A stretch of 64,000 bases of DNA from IMG/VR virus record IMGVR_UViG_3300001460_000022, positions 1-64,000 of that record. One strand, given 5' to 3'. Position numbers and translations under genes: made by a program. Origin of the DNA: a virus. The notes under the pieces were generated by a model. That model saw only the letters and a list, made by a program, of their open reading frames with translations, did not search any database and was not told the origin of the DNA. Below, piece by piece: positions 50,364 to 58,555 of the stretch (position 1 is its first letter; every line of letters begins with the position of its first letter).

Positions 50364-51233
50364 TCAGGTCAAAAAGTCCTCTGCTTTAAGACTCCCTCCT
50401 CTAGCTTTCATTTTCAGTTTTAAATCGTCTATACCGTGAGTAACTTTAGCTTCTCCTTCTTCCTTTTCTTCATATTCTAATATTTTAAGAGGATCATTAG
50501 ATATTTCTTCTGGAATTCTAACATTCTTCATTTTATTAAATAATGCATTAGATAATATTAATAGATTTTTTTGAAAAATTGTAATGGTATTAAAATTTAC
50601 ATTAAATAATTTTAATGGGTCTCTATACTGTGCTGCGTAAATGTCAAAAAACCCTCCAAAAAAAGAAGCTCCTAAAACATTTTCTTTACTGCTTAATTCG
50701 GCATATCTTTTAAAAAGAGCTTCTGTTATATCAGTATCAGATACTTCTTCTAAATTTTCTGAGAATTGCTTATCTAAATAAACACATTGGCAAACCATTT
50801 TTTTTACTTTTTTTATTTCAGATAAGCTTTCTGCGCTGTAAGAGATTATTCTTTTTCTTTTAAAACTTAAATCTTGCACTTCTTTTCTTTGATTTTCAAT
50901 TTGACTATTGAAAACCTTTCTTTGAGTAGGATCTTGAATTTTAGCTAAAGCTGTAGTAGATTTTTTTATCATCCATTCCAAAGATTTTATTTTTTCTTCT
51001 TCAGAATCAGACCAAGATCCTGCTTTTTTAGCTTCTTTAATCAACTGATCTTCCGTGTGGATTCCAGATTTTATAGAATTAGCAACATCCGTTTTTTGTT
51101 CTTCATCAAGTTGAAGAATTTCCGTAAACAAAAAATGTTTAAAATAGTAATTTTTATCAGAGACCTTTAACACGCTAAAGCCTCTTGATATATCTAAAAG
51201 ATCTCCAGAATAATTTTTTTCATTATTCCTCAT
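50364..51233 (-). CDS. Tail assembly chaperone candidate (second of two)
   Basis: About 290 residues from the ATG at 51233 (a TTG at 51257 would add eight residues). Charged and helical (EEEKIKSLEWMIKKSTTALA, NQRKEVQDLSFKRKRI), with a central motif FKRYAELSSKENVLGASFFG. Position between the tail tube genes and the tape measure, and overlap with the preceding helical gene, is that of the G/GT-type chaperones that coat the tape measure before tube assembly. The reading frames differ by +1 rather than the usual -1, and I see no convincing slippery site, so a frameshift fusion is not supported. Confidence 0.6.
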   Translation of the reverse strand: MRNNEKNYSGDLLDISRGFSVLKVSDKNYYFKHFLFTEILQLDEEQKTDVANSIKSGIHTEDQLIKEAKKAGSWSDSEEEKIKSLEWMIKKSTTALAKIQDPTQRKVFNSQIENQRKEVQDLSFKRKRIISYSAESLSEIKKVKKMVCQCVYLDKQFSENLEEVSDTDITEALFKRYAELSSKENVLGASFFGGFFDIYAAQYRDPLKLFNVNFNTITIFQKNLLILSNALFNKMKNVRIPEEISNDPLKILEYEEKEEGEAKVTHGIDDLKLKMKARGGSLKAEDFLT

Positions 51234-52053
51234 TTTCTTCAGGTTCGTCCTCTTCAAACAAATCGTCTAAAGATTTTTGAATACTTTCCTGATCTTTCCC
51301 AAGTTGATTATACCAAATGCTTGAGACTTTAATCAACGTATCAAAAGCTGCTTCATATAGTTTTCTTAATTTTAAAAAATCTATTTCACTTAATCCTGTA
51401 TCTTCTACAGAAACTTCATCTTCTTCATCTTCTTGTAAAAGCAAAAGTAAATTTCTTTTACTCTTATAAGATTCTCCTTGGAAAATGGGGAATAATTGAG
51501 TTCTATCTTTATCTTTAACTTTATCTTCGTAATAAGAAAAATTTAAAACCAACCATTCTATTAATTTTTGTTCAGCTTTCGCATCTGCTGTTTGACCGAA
51601 TTGATCTCTTAATGAAATCTCGTATTCAAAAATAGTCTTTTTAGTTTCTGCAAAAGTTTTTTCTGCTTTTTTTAATTTGGCACTTTGTTCTTCATTTAGA
51701 GATTCTGATCCTCCAAAAAATTCAATAGTTCTCGCAGCGTCAATATTTTCTAAAACAATTTCACTAACTGTTTCCGAGGTTGATTTTGAAGTGATCCCAC
51801 CTAAATCACCCATCTTTTTAGCGAGCATGGCTTTTGTCAAAAACCCAGCATTAATTAGTTCATTAAATTTTTGTCCATAAAAGAAATCCGCTTCTTCCCT
51901 TTGAACGATTGTTGGTTTAATAAAAACAATCCTATTTTTAATGGTTTTAGTTACTCTTTTTGTAGTCTCGACAGGACCATCCTTTGTCTTTTTAATGTGA
52001 GGGACTTCAGATTTAACCTCTCTTTTAACATCAAATGAATATAACTCTTTCAT
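51223..52053 (-). CDS. Tail assembly chaperone candidate (first of two)
   Basis: 276 residues from the ATG at 52053 (the longer upstream reading overlaps the previous gene and starts with unlikely sequence). Begins MKELYSFDVKREVKSEV, then a conserved-looking TIVQREEADFFYGQKFNEL and GFLTKAMLAKKMGDLGG, a pattern seen in other large phages just ahead of tape measure genes. The C-terminus is acidic (DDLFEEDEPEENEE). It overlaps the second chaperone candidate by 11 bases. Chaperone role inferred from position and composition. Confidence 0.62.
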   Translation of the reverse strand: MKELYSFDVKREVKSEVPHIKKTKDGPVETTKRVTKTIKNRIVFIKPTIVQREEADFFYGQKFNELINAGFLTKAMLAKKMGDLGGITSKSTSETVSEIVLENIDAARTIEFFGGSESLNEEQSAKLKKAEKTFAETKKTIFEYEISLRDQFGQTADAKAEQKLIEWLVLNFSYYEDKVKDKDRTQLFPIFQGESYKSKRNLLLLLQEDEEDEVSVEDTGLSEIDFLKLRKLYEAAFDTLIKVSSIWYNQLGKDQESIQKSLDDLFEEDEPEENEE

Positions 52054-52084
52054 TGATAATATTATATGAAATATTAAGGCAAAA

Positions 52085-53341
52085 TCAAAATTTAAAAAAT
52101 GAAAATGAGTCAATATCGAATATTTTTAGTTTAAATCCCGTGTTAATACTCGCTGCGCTATCAGAAGCAGCTATTAATGTGTTTATATCCGAAGTAAAGT
52201 GAACGTAAGATGGCCCATCAGTAGTAGTAAAGTAACTAGTTAAAAGAACAGCCTCTCCTCCAATTATTAAAAATATTGGATTCCCAGAATCTTGAACTGC
52301 AAGAAGTTCGGCTAAATTATCATAAGGATCTGGCACATTCGTGGGATTAGAATCAAAAACAGCTTCTTTTATTGTAAGGCTATTCGCAGCAGTCAATACG
52401 TTTAAAGTTAATTTTTTTTCAAAATCAAAACCTGCTACTATGGGCCTGTAATATTCTTCAATTATATTTACGCTTGTTGTTTTTAAATAATCATTAATAT
52501 TTGAAGGCAAAACCTTTGAAAAAGAAATATTATCTGGAAGTTCTTCGTTTAAAACTCCCACAGAGATATCTTGACTAGCATGATCTGCTGTAGCAGAAAT
52601 TGTTCGTGAAACCCAAGTTCCATCAGGATCAACAAAATAAACAACATCAGAAGCTTGCAGTTTAAAATGCTTCGCCATTATAATATGTCTTTTTGTAATT
52701 GCTGTTGCTCCTCTTTTTCTAAAATCTAATGGACTACCATGCCCACGATTGTTCCAAACAACAACTGAGGTGAAATCAATATCTTTACCCCAAAAATCAG
52801 TTGAACGAGCAGCATTAAATCCTCCCCCGTTTAATGTTCCATTCGGGTCTGTAAAAGATGTTAACATACTAGCATTAGCAGCTACACTCATTGTGTTGGT
52901 GATATTATCGTTAATTTGTGAGGTAGAATGTTTTGCTAAAGAGTTTTTTGATTGGCCTGTTACAGAAAGTGACAGTTCTGAAGTGCCATTTTTATGAAAA
53001 GATAAAGAATTTATACTTTTATCAGTGGCTCCATTGGATTTTCCTGTTACATCTAACCCATTCGCGATTAAAGTCTCATCTTTGTAATAAGAAAATGTGC
53101 TGTTCGCATAATCATAATGGGCTTCTAAATCAAAAGGAACTCCACTTTGATAACCTCCAAAAAAGTTTCCGCTTTGATCAAACAAATAACCGTCTGCCCC
53201 AGAAAATGTTATTAAATTAGAAGAGTAAAATTTTCCACTCTCAAATAAAGATAATTCAAAACCACTATCAGGACTATTTATAACCAAAGATATGTCATAT
53301 ATAGCATTTTGATAATCGGAAAAACTTTCATTTATAATCAT
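52085..53341 (-). CDS. Tail protein with a trypsin-like serine protease domain
   Basis: 418 residues. The first 130 read like a beta jelly roll (ISLVINSPDSGFELSLFESG, YLFDQSGNFFGGY). From about 180, a chymotrypsin-fold protease is visible: GATAITKRHIIMAKHF with catalytic H225, VVYFVDPDGTW, HASQDISVGVLNEELP with D258, and VQDSGNPIFLIIGGEAVLL with S352 in the D-S-G-N-P form of the GDSGGP loop. All three triad residues occur in the right order and spacing. The enzyme would be incorporated in or near the tail and could process tail proteins or cut a host surface protein. It overlaps the tail-tube paralog gene by four bases. Protease activity is predicted, not shown. Confidence 0.78.
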   Translation of the reverse strand: MIINESFSDYQNAIYDISLVINSPDSGFELSLFESGKFYSSNLITFSGADGYLFDQSGNFFGGYQSGVPFDLEAHYDYANSTFSYYKDETLIANGLDVTGKSNGATDKSINSLSFHKNGTSELSLSVTGQSKNSLAKHSTSQINDNITNTMSVAANASMLTSFTDPNGTLNGGGFNAARSTDFWGKDIDFTSVVVWNNRGHGSPLDFRKRGATAITKRHIIMAKHFKLQASDVVYFVDPDGTWVSRTISATADHASQDISVGVLNEELPDNISFSKVLPSNINDYLKTTSVNIIEEYYRPIVAGFDFEKKLTLNVLTAANSLTIKEAVFDSNPTNVPDPYDNLAELLAVQDSGNPIFLIIGGEAVLLTSYFTTTDGPSYVHFTSDINTLIAASDSAASINTGFKLKIFDIDSFSFFKF

Positions 53342-54195
53342 TGTATTATGGGGAAGTAGTAAGAAAAGTTTACTGTAGTATTATCGTCTAAATTAGCGGA
53401 TTCATCAACATTTTCTAAACAACAACCACTAGTAATAAAATCCATTAAAGAGTTCCCAAGATCATCTTTTAAATCAATTTTAATTACTCCGCTATCACAA
53501 ACAAGGCTAGAAAGATTTAATCCTGTTACAGAATTTTTAATCATACTTACTTCTAAAGACCCTCCTGCTGGTAGATCTGGATATCTAAAACTAGGATTCC
53601 TTTGTCCTATTCTGGTGACATTTTTTCTAGGCAAATCTACGGAAATAGAAAAATCTTGTAAATATAAACTTTGAGTATTTATTCCTTCCTGACCATTTGT
53701 TACAGTCGTAATCTCTATTTTTTGAGGTCTAGCAAAACCCTTTATAAAATCATCATTTGTTTGCTCCTCTATACTTATAGCTCCAGCATCACTAAAAGTT
53801 GCTCCAACACCCTCGTATGTTGCTCCCCCTTTTATAAGTTCTCCTACACTAGCATTTATCGAATAACTCGTTAAAGAAGCATCGTTAATTATTGTAGACC
53901 CAACAGTGTCTTTAATTTGAAAATCAAATTTTCCAGTAGTAAGAAACCCTCCATGTCTTTGTTGAAATTGATAAAATGGATCAACCCCAGTCGCCCCTGT
54001 AGTTAAAAGCATTTCCATGTCTAGCGTAGTTGTTTGATTGGCTGTTAAAACTCTTTCAGCTATATTAATAGTTCCCAATCTTTGAATATCTTGAACTTCT
54101 TTTGGGGTCGAGAAAGATAAAGAATTTACTGCGGGTATGCGTGAACCATCAATAAATAATTGAGTGTCACTGGAATGTATTCTATCTACAGCCAT
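53338..54195 (-). CDS. Tail tube-like protein, paralog of the major tail protein
   Basis: 285 residues from the ATG at 54195 (MAVDRIHSSDTQLFIDGSRI); a reading from 54252 would run through a terminator hairpin. RLGTINIAERVLTANQTTTL, SYSINASVGELIKGGATYEG, LYLQDFSISVDLPRKNVTRI, FRYPDLPAGGSLEVSMI and DDNTTVNFSYYFPI line up in order with the major tail protein's matching segments. A second, smaller tube-like protein may form the tube end, a completion ring or a minor tube component. A GTGTAA box lies ten bases before the ATG. Confidence 0.78.
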   Translation of the reverse strand: MAVDRIHSSDTQLFIDGSRIPAVNSLSFSTPKEVQDIQRLGTINIAERVLTANQTTTLDMEMLLTTGATGVDPFYQFQQRHGGFLTTGKFDFQIKDTVGSTIINDASLTSYSINASVGELIKGGATYEGVGATFSDAGAISIEEQTNDDFIKGFARPQKIEITTVTNGQEGINTQSLYLQDFSISVDLPRKNVTRIGQRNPSFRYPDLPAGGSLEVSMIKNSVTGLNLSSLVCDSGVIKIDLKDDLGNSLMDFITSGCCLENVDESANLDDNTTVNFSYYFPIIQ

Positions 54196-54211
54196 ACACC
54201 CTACTTTACAC

Positions 54212-54241
54212 AAAAAAGCCCCGCATTTCTGCGAGGCTTTT
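54212..54241 (-). terminator. Intrinsic terminator between the two tail-tube genes
   Basis: AAAAGCC/GGCTTTT plus CGC/GCG with one C-A mismatch and a six-base loop, flanked by A and T runs on both sides. It follows the major tail protein gene by 21 bases and should keep its expression above that of the downstream genes. Confidence 0.85.
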
Positions 54242-54262
54242 CTGGTTAACATTTATACCATA

Positions 54263-55507
54263 TTAATATGGACCGAGCGCATTGAGCTTATCATATAAGT
54301 TTGTTGTCGCATTATAATTGTCTGATGGAGCATTACCTGCTGCATTTGCACAATTACCAGTGTAAAATAATCCTTGGCCTGTAACGGTAGGACCACCGAT
54401 TTGAGCAGAGAATGTCAAGTCAACAGTCTCGTTATCGTCTAGTCCGACAGAGAACGCCTGAGAATCAAGAGATGCATTTTCTAGTCTGTATGCATGTTGA
54501 GCTACTCCAGCGTCATCTTTAACAGTGATAGTTACATCTGTTGTATCGTCTCCAGCAGTTCCTGTAAGAACCATATCAAGAGCACCTGTAGAGAAATTTT
54601 TAAGAAGCGCACTTACACTCATGGTGACATTGATTGGGAAATCCAAAGGTCTTGCAACTGCTCTCTCAGCACCAAGTGCAGAGATATTAGTTCTAGACAT
54701 CGGAACCTCAATTGAACAACTTTGAATGTGCATGTCAGACATGTCTGTTCCTCCCCACGACCATTTCTTTCTATCAAAACCGATAGTAACATCTTCTGGA
54801 CGAAGAACTAAAACACCCATATCTCCAGTGCTAGGAGCATCAAGTCTATATTGACCAGTGTCTGCCCTTGCTCCATCAGCATTTAATGCTGGGTTATATA
54901 ATCCAGAACTACTTGTTTGAATCTGAATATTTTGAGCTTCACCCTCAATATCCACTCTTGGAATTTCTCCAACAGCGAAATTAACACTATAACTATTGAT
55001 GATGCAGTTTCCAAGGGAGACGACATCAGAAGAAAGTCTTTCTGCGGGGCTAAAAGCTGATGCTTTAAAAGCATCCTCCCCCTCTTTAACAGTAAGAACA
55101 TAAAGGTTTTTTTCTCTTTTTTGAGCGTCTTCTGTCATCACACCTGAAATAAATTGTGATTTGACTTTAGGCTCAGTGAGTGTGTCAAGCCCTACTGTAT
55201 TGAAACCCAAAGTAGCTTCGTTTTCTCCATTCCCCAAGTAATATCCAAGTGAGAAAGTGGGGTTAAGTTCTGACATAGTTACTGTCCCGATTCGTGCTAA
55301 CTGACCAAACTCTCTGACATCTTGTCTTGCACCTGCAAGATCAACATCAAAAGAGAAGGTATCGACACGATGAAGCTGTGTTGGGATAAATCCCTTAACC
55401 CCCGCTAGGGCGGCGCTACCACCAAACTCTGTTTGGACAGGCAGAAGTCCTGTAGGAGAAGCATAAACAGCCTTGCTTTGTGAAATTACTCTTGTTCTAG
55501 AAGCCAT
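54263..55507 (-). CDS. Major tail (tube) protein
   Basis: 414 residues. Lies between head-tail connector genes and the tape measure, has balanced composition with few charged runs, and is bracketed by its own leader and a strong terminator, all expected of the abundant tube subunit. Regions such as QLARIGTVTMSELNPTFSLG, INSYSVNFAVGEIPRVDIEG, SCSIEVPMSRTNISALGAER, PINVTMSVSALLKNFSTGAL and DDNETVDLTFSAQIGG recur in the shorter paralog. The leader carries two GTGTAA boxes (55550-55545, 55540-55535). No host-binding Ig domain is obvious. Confidence 0.82.
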   Translation of the reverse strand: MASRTRVISQSKAVYASPTGLLPVQTEFGGSAALAGVKGFIPTQLHRVDTFSFDVDLAGARQDVREFGQLARIGTVTMSELNPTFSLGYYLGNGENEATLGFNTVGLDTLTEPKVKSQFISGVMTEDAQKREKNLYVLTVKEGEDAFKASAFSPAERLSSDVVSLGNCIINSYSVNFAVGEIPRVDIEGEAQNIQIQTSSSGLYNPALNADGARADTGQYRLDAPSTGDMGVLVLRPEDVTIGFDRKKWSWGGTDMSDMHIQSCSIEVPMSRTNISALGAERAVARPLDFPINVTMSVSALLKNFSTGALDMVLTGTAGDDTTDVTITVKDDAGVAQHAYRLENASLDSQAFSVGLDDNETVDLTFSAQIGGPTVTGQGLFYTGNCANAAGNAPSDNYNATTNLYDKLNALGPY

Positions 55508-55554
55508 ATTAATTTAAATTAAAAGTTGAAATGTTTACACTTTCTTACACGGAT

Positions 55555-56439
55555 TTATAGTCTTGGGAAACGATAAGTGCATAATTCAAAGTCCAAAAAC
55601 CCAATTGAAATATTTTTATTAAGGTTTTCTCTAATCTTCTCTGATACTACTTTTGAAGCAGAAACGTCTTGAATATGCGACTTATCAGGGTCTGTTTGAG
55701 CCGCTACTAGAGAATCGTAGTTATATGGAAAATCTTTAATAGAGAAAGAAAAACCGTAAGGAAAACTTTCATACGGAATATGCGTAATATCTTCTCTTAC
55801 AGAATCTCGGAAAAGAGACATGACTGAATCTAAAGTATAATTATCAAACGAAAGGATCATAACCCTCATGCTTGTTCTAGTGTCTTCTTCTCCCCCGAAA
55901 GAAAACTCTGTATTATTAGATGAAGCTTGTGAAATAAAACAAGCAGGTAAAAAATATGTTGTTTCGTCATATTCATCCGTTTTCCCATATTGATAAGGTA
56001 ATTCTGTAGCACTGTCTTTAAAATCTGAGTGAATGATTACCTGTGCGTCTGTATCATTAGTTATGTAAGTGTTAACTTCTTTTACAGTAGAATTAGCTGT
56101 TAATGAAGTGCTGCCAATAGCAGCACCTGATGTTTTTGGAAAAATTAATCTACCATTTTCATAATCAGTGAAGACCCCTCCATTTTGATCGTAGTTTCCT
56201 GTAATAAAATGATTGCCCAAAAAGAAACCAGAGTTTGGTTGATCTACTGAGGATTCCCCTACCAGAGATCGATATTTTCCTTGGAAGGCTATATGTGAAG
56301 ACGGGATATCTGAGAAACTTCCAGATGTGAAAGCATTATCTAAATTAATCGCATACGCTTTGGAGTTATCTGATAATAGCTTGTTTTCAAACCATAGATA
56401 AAAACTCGACAAAACATTCTGGTCAAATTGTGCTTTCAT
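55555..56439 (-). CDS. Neck/tail completion or connector protein
   Basis: 294 residues, mixed alpha/beta with an Asn/Ser/Tyr-rich composition (GSFSDIPSSHIAFQGKYRSL, FFLGNHFITGNYDQNGGVFT) and a C-terminal helical region (VSASKVVSEKIRENLNKNIS). Position directly ahead of the major tail gene suits a tail terminator or neck protein. No family recognised. It overlaps the preceding connector gene by four bases. Confidence 0.65.
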   Translation of the reverse strand: MKAQFDQNVLSSFYLWFENKLLSDNSKAYAINLDNAFTSGSFSDIPSSHIAFQGKYRSLVGESSVDQPNSGFFLGNHFITGNYDQNGGVFTDYENGRLIFPKTSGAAIGSTSLTANSTVKEVNTYITNDTDAQVIIHSDFKDSATELPYQYGKTDEYDETTYFLPACFISQASSNNTEFSFGGEEDTRTSMRVMILSFDNYTLDSVMSLFRDSVREDITHIPYESFPYGFSFSIKDFPYNYDSLVAAQTDPDKSHIQDVSASKVVSEKIRENLNKNISIGFLDFELCTYRFPRL

Positions 56440-57083
56440 AAATCTAATCTTAACATCTTCTTTTTGAAGTTATCTATTAACTGTTTAATATAAGCACTTC
56501 TTCTTAAAGTTACACCAGAAGATCTGTTTTTGACTTGTATACCTGTCCCAGAACTAGATTGACCAAATCCTGTAGAACTAAATAGGTATTGACCCAAGTT
56601 AGTTAATCCCCCTTCTTCAAGGCTTTTTGCCCAACTCTTTCCAGTCATCCAAGGTATGGGGGTAAGGCTATATATTTCCTCAATACTAGGTATATAAAAA
56701 GTAGCCATATATCTACCCTTTGAATTAATTCTTCTAACAGTAAATTTTATTTTCTGTTTAAATATTTCTGATATTATAGACGTAGGATCATCAGAAGAAG
56801 AAAAACCAATAAATGAAAATAGGTTTCCATAACCTCCCAAAGTGCCACTAGTATTTGAGGCATTCGGACCAGCGTTTAATTCTAAAGTTATTGGGTGAAT
56901 AGAAAATTCTTTTTCTAACTCTTTCCTTCTTTCTTCTATTTTAGGTTCTATAACATTTCTTACTGCCATGGCCATACTTTTAGAGTTTGGCCTATCTACG
57001 GTTAGCTCTCTCAATAGTTCTTTTGCATTAATAGTAACTACTGGGGCTGAAGCTGATATAAAACCTTTCCTAGCCATTACCAT
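56436..57083 (-). CDS. Head-tail connector (gp10-type) candidate
   Basis: 215 residues; start at 57083 or at the second Met (57077). AMAVRNVIEPKIEERRKELE is a helix followed by beta regions (HPITLELNAGPNASNT, IKFTVRRINSKGRYMATFYI) and a Lys/Arg-rich end (AYIKQLIDNFKKKMLRLDL). A helix followed by a beta sandwich and a basic end is typical of HK97 gp10-type tail completion proteins. Assignment by position and shape only. Confidence 0.6.
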   Translation of the reverse strand: MVMARKGFISASAPVVTINAKELLRELTVDRPNSKSMAMAVRNVIEPKIEERRKELEKEFSIHPITLELNAGPNASNTSGTLGGYGNLFSFIGFSSSDDPTSIISEIFKQKIKFTVRRINSKGRYMATFYIPSIEEIYSLTPIPWMTGKSWAKSLEEGGLTNLGQYLFSSTGFGQSSSGTGIQVKNRSSGVTLRRSAYIKQLIDNFKKKMLRLDL

Positions 57084-57529
57084 TAATTCTCACGTTTTAA
57101 AAATATAGAATAAAACTGAGCGTCAAATGGTCCGATTACTTTTGCGTCTCCGTCAACAATGTATAGCTCATCATCAACTTCTATTTTAGAACAAATCTTG
57201 ATCTTTTCATAAGCATCAGATTTTACCTTAATTCTTATTTGACCCTCTGAAGCTAAAAGATTCATTTGACCATTTCCATCAATAATATCTTCCTTTTGTT
57301 CATTCTTATAATAAATCCGAGCGTCAAAAGAATGTCTTGTTAAAGTTATCTCTGAAGAAATTTTTGCAGTATTTTTAGTGCGCCCATATAATGGGTTATA
57401 ATTAAGCTCTGCTGGGACGCTACTAGCTTCTTCTACATAAACATATATAGTTCTAGAAAAAGTATCATGAACATTACTTAACGCTGAATTAATAGCTGTT
57501 TTTTCTGCATCTGTAAGTAGAGAAGCCAT
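57083..57529 (-). CDS. Head completion/stopper-like protein
   Basis: 148 residues. An N-terminal helix (LTDAEKTAINSALSNVHDTF) leads into strands with NYNPLYGRTKNTAKISSEIT and IEVDDELYIVDGDAKVIGPF, resembling small beta-barrel stopper/closure proteins that seal the head after packaging (SPP1 gp16-like). The NP-x-Y and DG-x-x motifs support a compact barrel. It shares one base with the next gene. Function inferred. Confidence 0.6.
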   Translation of the reverse strand: MASLLTDAEKTAINSALSNVHDTFSRTIYVYVEEASSVPAELNYNPLYGRTKNTAKISSEITLTRHSFDARIYYKNEQKEDIIDGNGQMNLLASEGQIRIKVKSDAYEKIKICSKIEVDDELYIVDGDAKVIGPFDAQFYSIFLKREN

Positions 57530-57533
57530 ATTA

Positions 57534-58028
57534 TCACACTAATTTTCCTGATAAATTAAAAGTGCCGTCAGTTCCTGCAACCTGAATTGGAGAAGATTTT
57601 TGATAGTTATATTGATAAACAAGATCATTTAATCTTTTGGAGGTTTCTGCTGACAAATCTCTATACGTTTTAGCAACAGAATTTTTGTTCTGTCTTTGGA
57701 TAGTTGTATCACCCTCTTTAATTGTAACCCAATCAACAGAATCAGAATAAGTAAAAGATCTCAAAGATTCTCTAGCTGATTTTTGATAATACCAAAGTTC
57801 ATAAAGAGTGGTATATATATTTTTTTCAACAGGCAATAACCCAGAATTAGAACCTACCATCGTAATTGCCCCCGTAGAGTTTACTTCAAACTCTTCGTGT
57901 GTTATACCATTTAATTCTCCTATATTAGTTTCTAACCACCCAGAGACAAAGCCTACATTATAAGAACCCGTATCATTCGGGAAATCATATGTTACAATAT
58001 CTGTCGCTATAGATCCAAGATCATTCAT
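57534..58028 (-). CDS. Head-tail adaptor-like protein
   Basis: 164 residues: a short N-terminal region around SYNVGFVSGWLETNIGELNG, a helix in KNIYTTLYELWYYQKSARES and another in TYRDLSAETSKRLNDLVYQYN. Small helical proteins directly after the capsid genes commonly dock on the portal as adaptors. The sequence VSGWLETNIGELNGI is a pattern I have seen in phage connector genes, without a named function. Four bases separate it from the stopper-like gene. Confidence 0.58.
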   Translation of the reverse strand: MNDLGSIATDIVTYDFPNDTGSYNVGFVSGWLETNIGELNGITHEEFEVNSTGAITMVGSNSGLLPVEKNIYTTLYELWYYQKSARESLRSFTYSDSVDWVTIKEGDTTIQRQNKNSVAKTYRDLSAETSKRLNDLVYQYNYQKSSPIQVAGTDGTFNLSGKLV

Positions 58029-58031
58029 AAA

Positions 58032-58466
58032 TTACAAATCCTTAAATAACTTTACAGCAGATTCGTAATCTGGGGAACTAGGATCTATAATTGGTTTCGC
58101 TTGCCCTTGAACAGTGACATTATGTTTTTGTACATAAAAATCAAAAGACTTCATTAAAGACTTCCTTAAAAGATTATTATTTCTTTCTCTTGGGACACCT
58201 ATTTTAGCAGCTAAATCCGTTAAATCAGCGACAGAACTCGCGTCAACTCTTTGCTTAAAAAGATCCCTATGCATAGTCCCATAAGGATTCATTTGAGGCA
58301 TTCCTAACAATTCTTCAAGTTCTTTTACTTTTTCGATCTCTTTCTCCTTTTCGCTTCTCTCTTTCCCATCCGTAATATCAAAATCCTCAAGGTGTTTCTT
58401 TTCGACACCTTTTGATACATTCATTTCAGTAGCAATTTTTTTTTCTGTAGACTTTTTCTCACTCAT
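58032..58466 (-). CDS. Charged helical hypothetical protein after the capsid gene
   Basis: 144 residues. The first 55 residues are highly charged and probably coiled coil (KSTEKKIATEMNVSKGVEKK, ERSEKEKEIEKVKELEELLG); the rest has VADLTDLAAKIGVPRERNNN, a helix-turn pattern. It may be a capsid-associated or connector protein. It follows the strong terminator of the major capsid gene and so depends on read-through or its own promoter. Confidence 0.6.
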   Translation of the reverse strand: MSEKKSTEKKIATEMNVSKGVEKKHLEDFDITDGKERSEKEKEIEKVKELEELLGMPQMNPYGTMHRDLFKQRVDASSVADLTDLAAKIGVPRERNNNLLRKSLMKSFDFYVQKHNVTVQGQAKPIIDPSSPDYESAVKLFKDL

Positions 58467-58501
58467 AATACATGATAATTGAATTTTTGGTAAAAATCAA
58501 T

Positions 58502-58531
58502 AAAAAAGAGCCGCCCCTTTCGGAGCGACTC
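58502..58531 (-). terminator. Strong intrinsic terminator after the major capsid gene
   Basis: Minus strand: ten-base-pair stem GAGTCGCTCC / GGGGCGGCTC (two G-T pairs) with GAAA tetraloop and six T. It lies 24 bases after the capsid stop, allowing very high capsid expression relative to downstream genes. Confidence 0.93.
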
Positions 58532-58555
58532 TCTTTATGATTGTGTGCTATCTTC

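Noticed and set aside
51223-51257. Programmed frameshift joining the two tail chaperone candidates, as in lambda G/GT
   Set aside because: The frame relation needs +1 (or -2), and no slippery heptamer lies in the overlap; simple coupled starts explain it.
53338-54252. Longer form of the tail-tube paralog starting at 54252
   Set aside because: The extra residues are encoded by a terminator hairpin and read like chance sequence; the ATG at 54195 has a normal leader.
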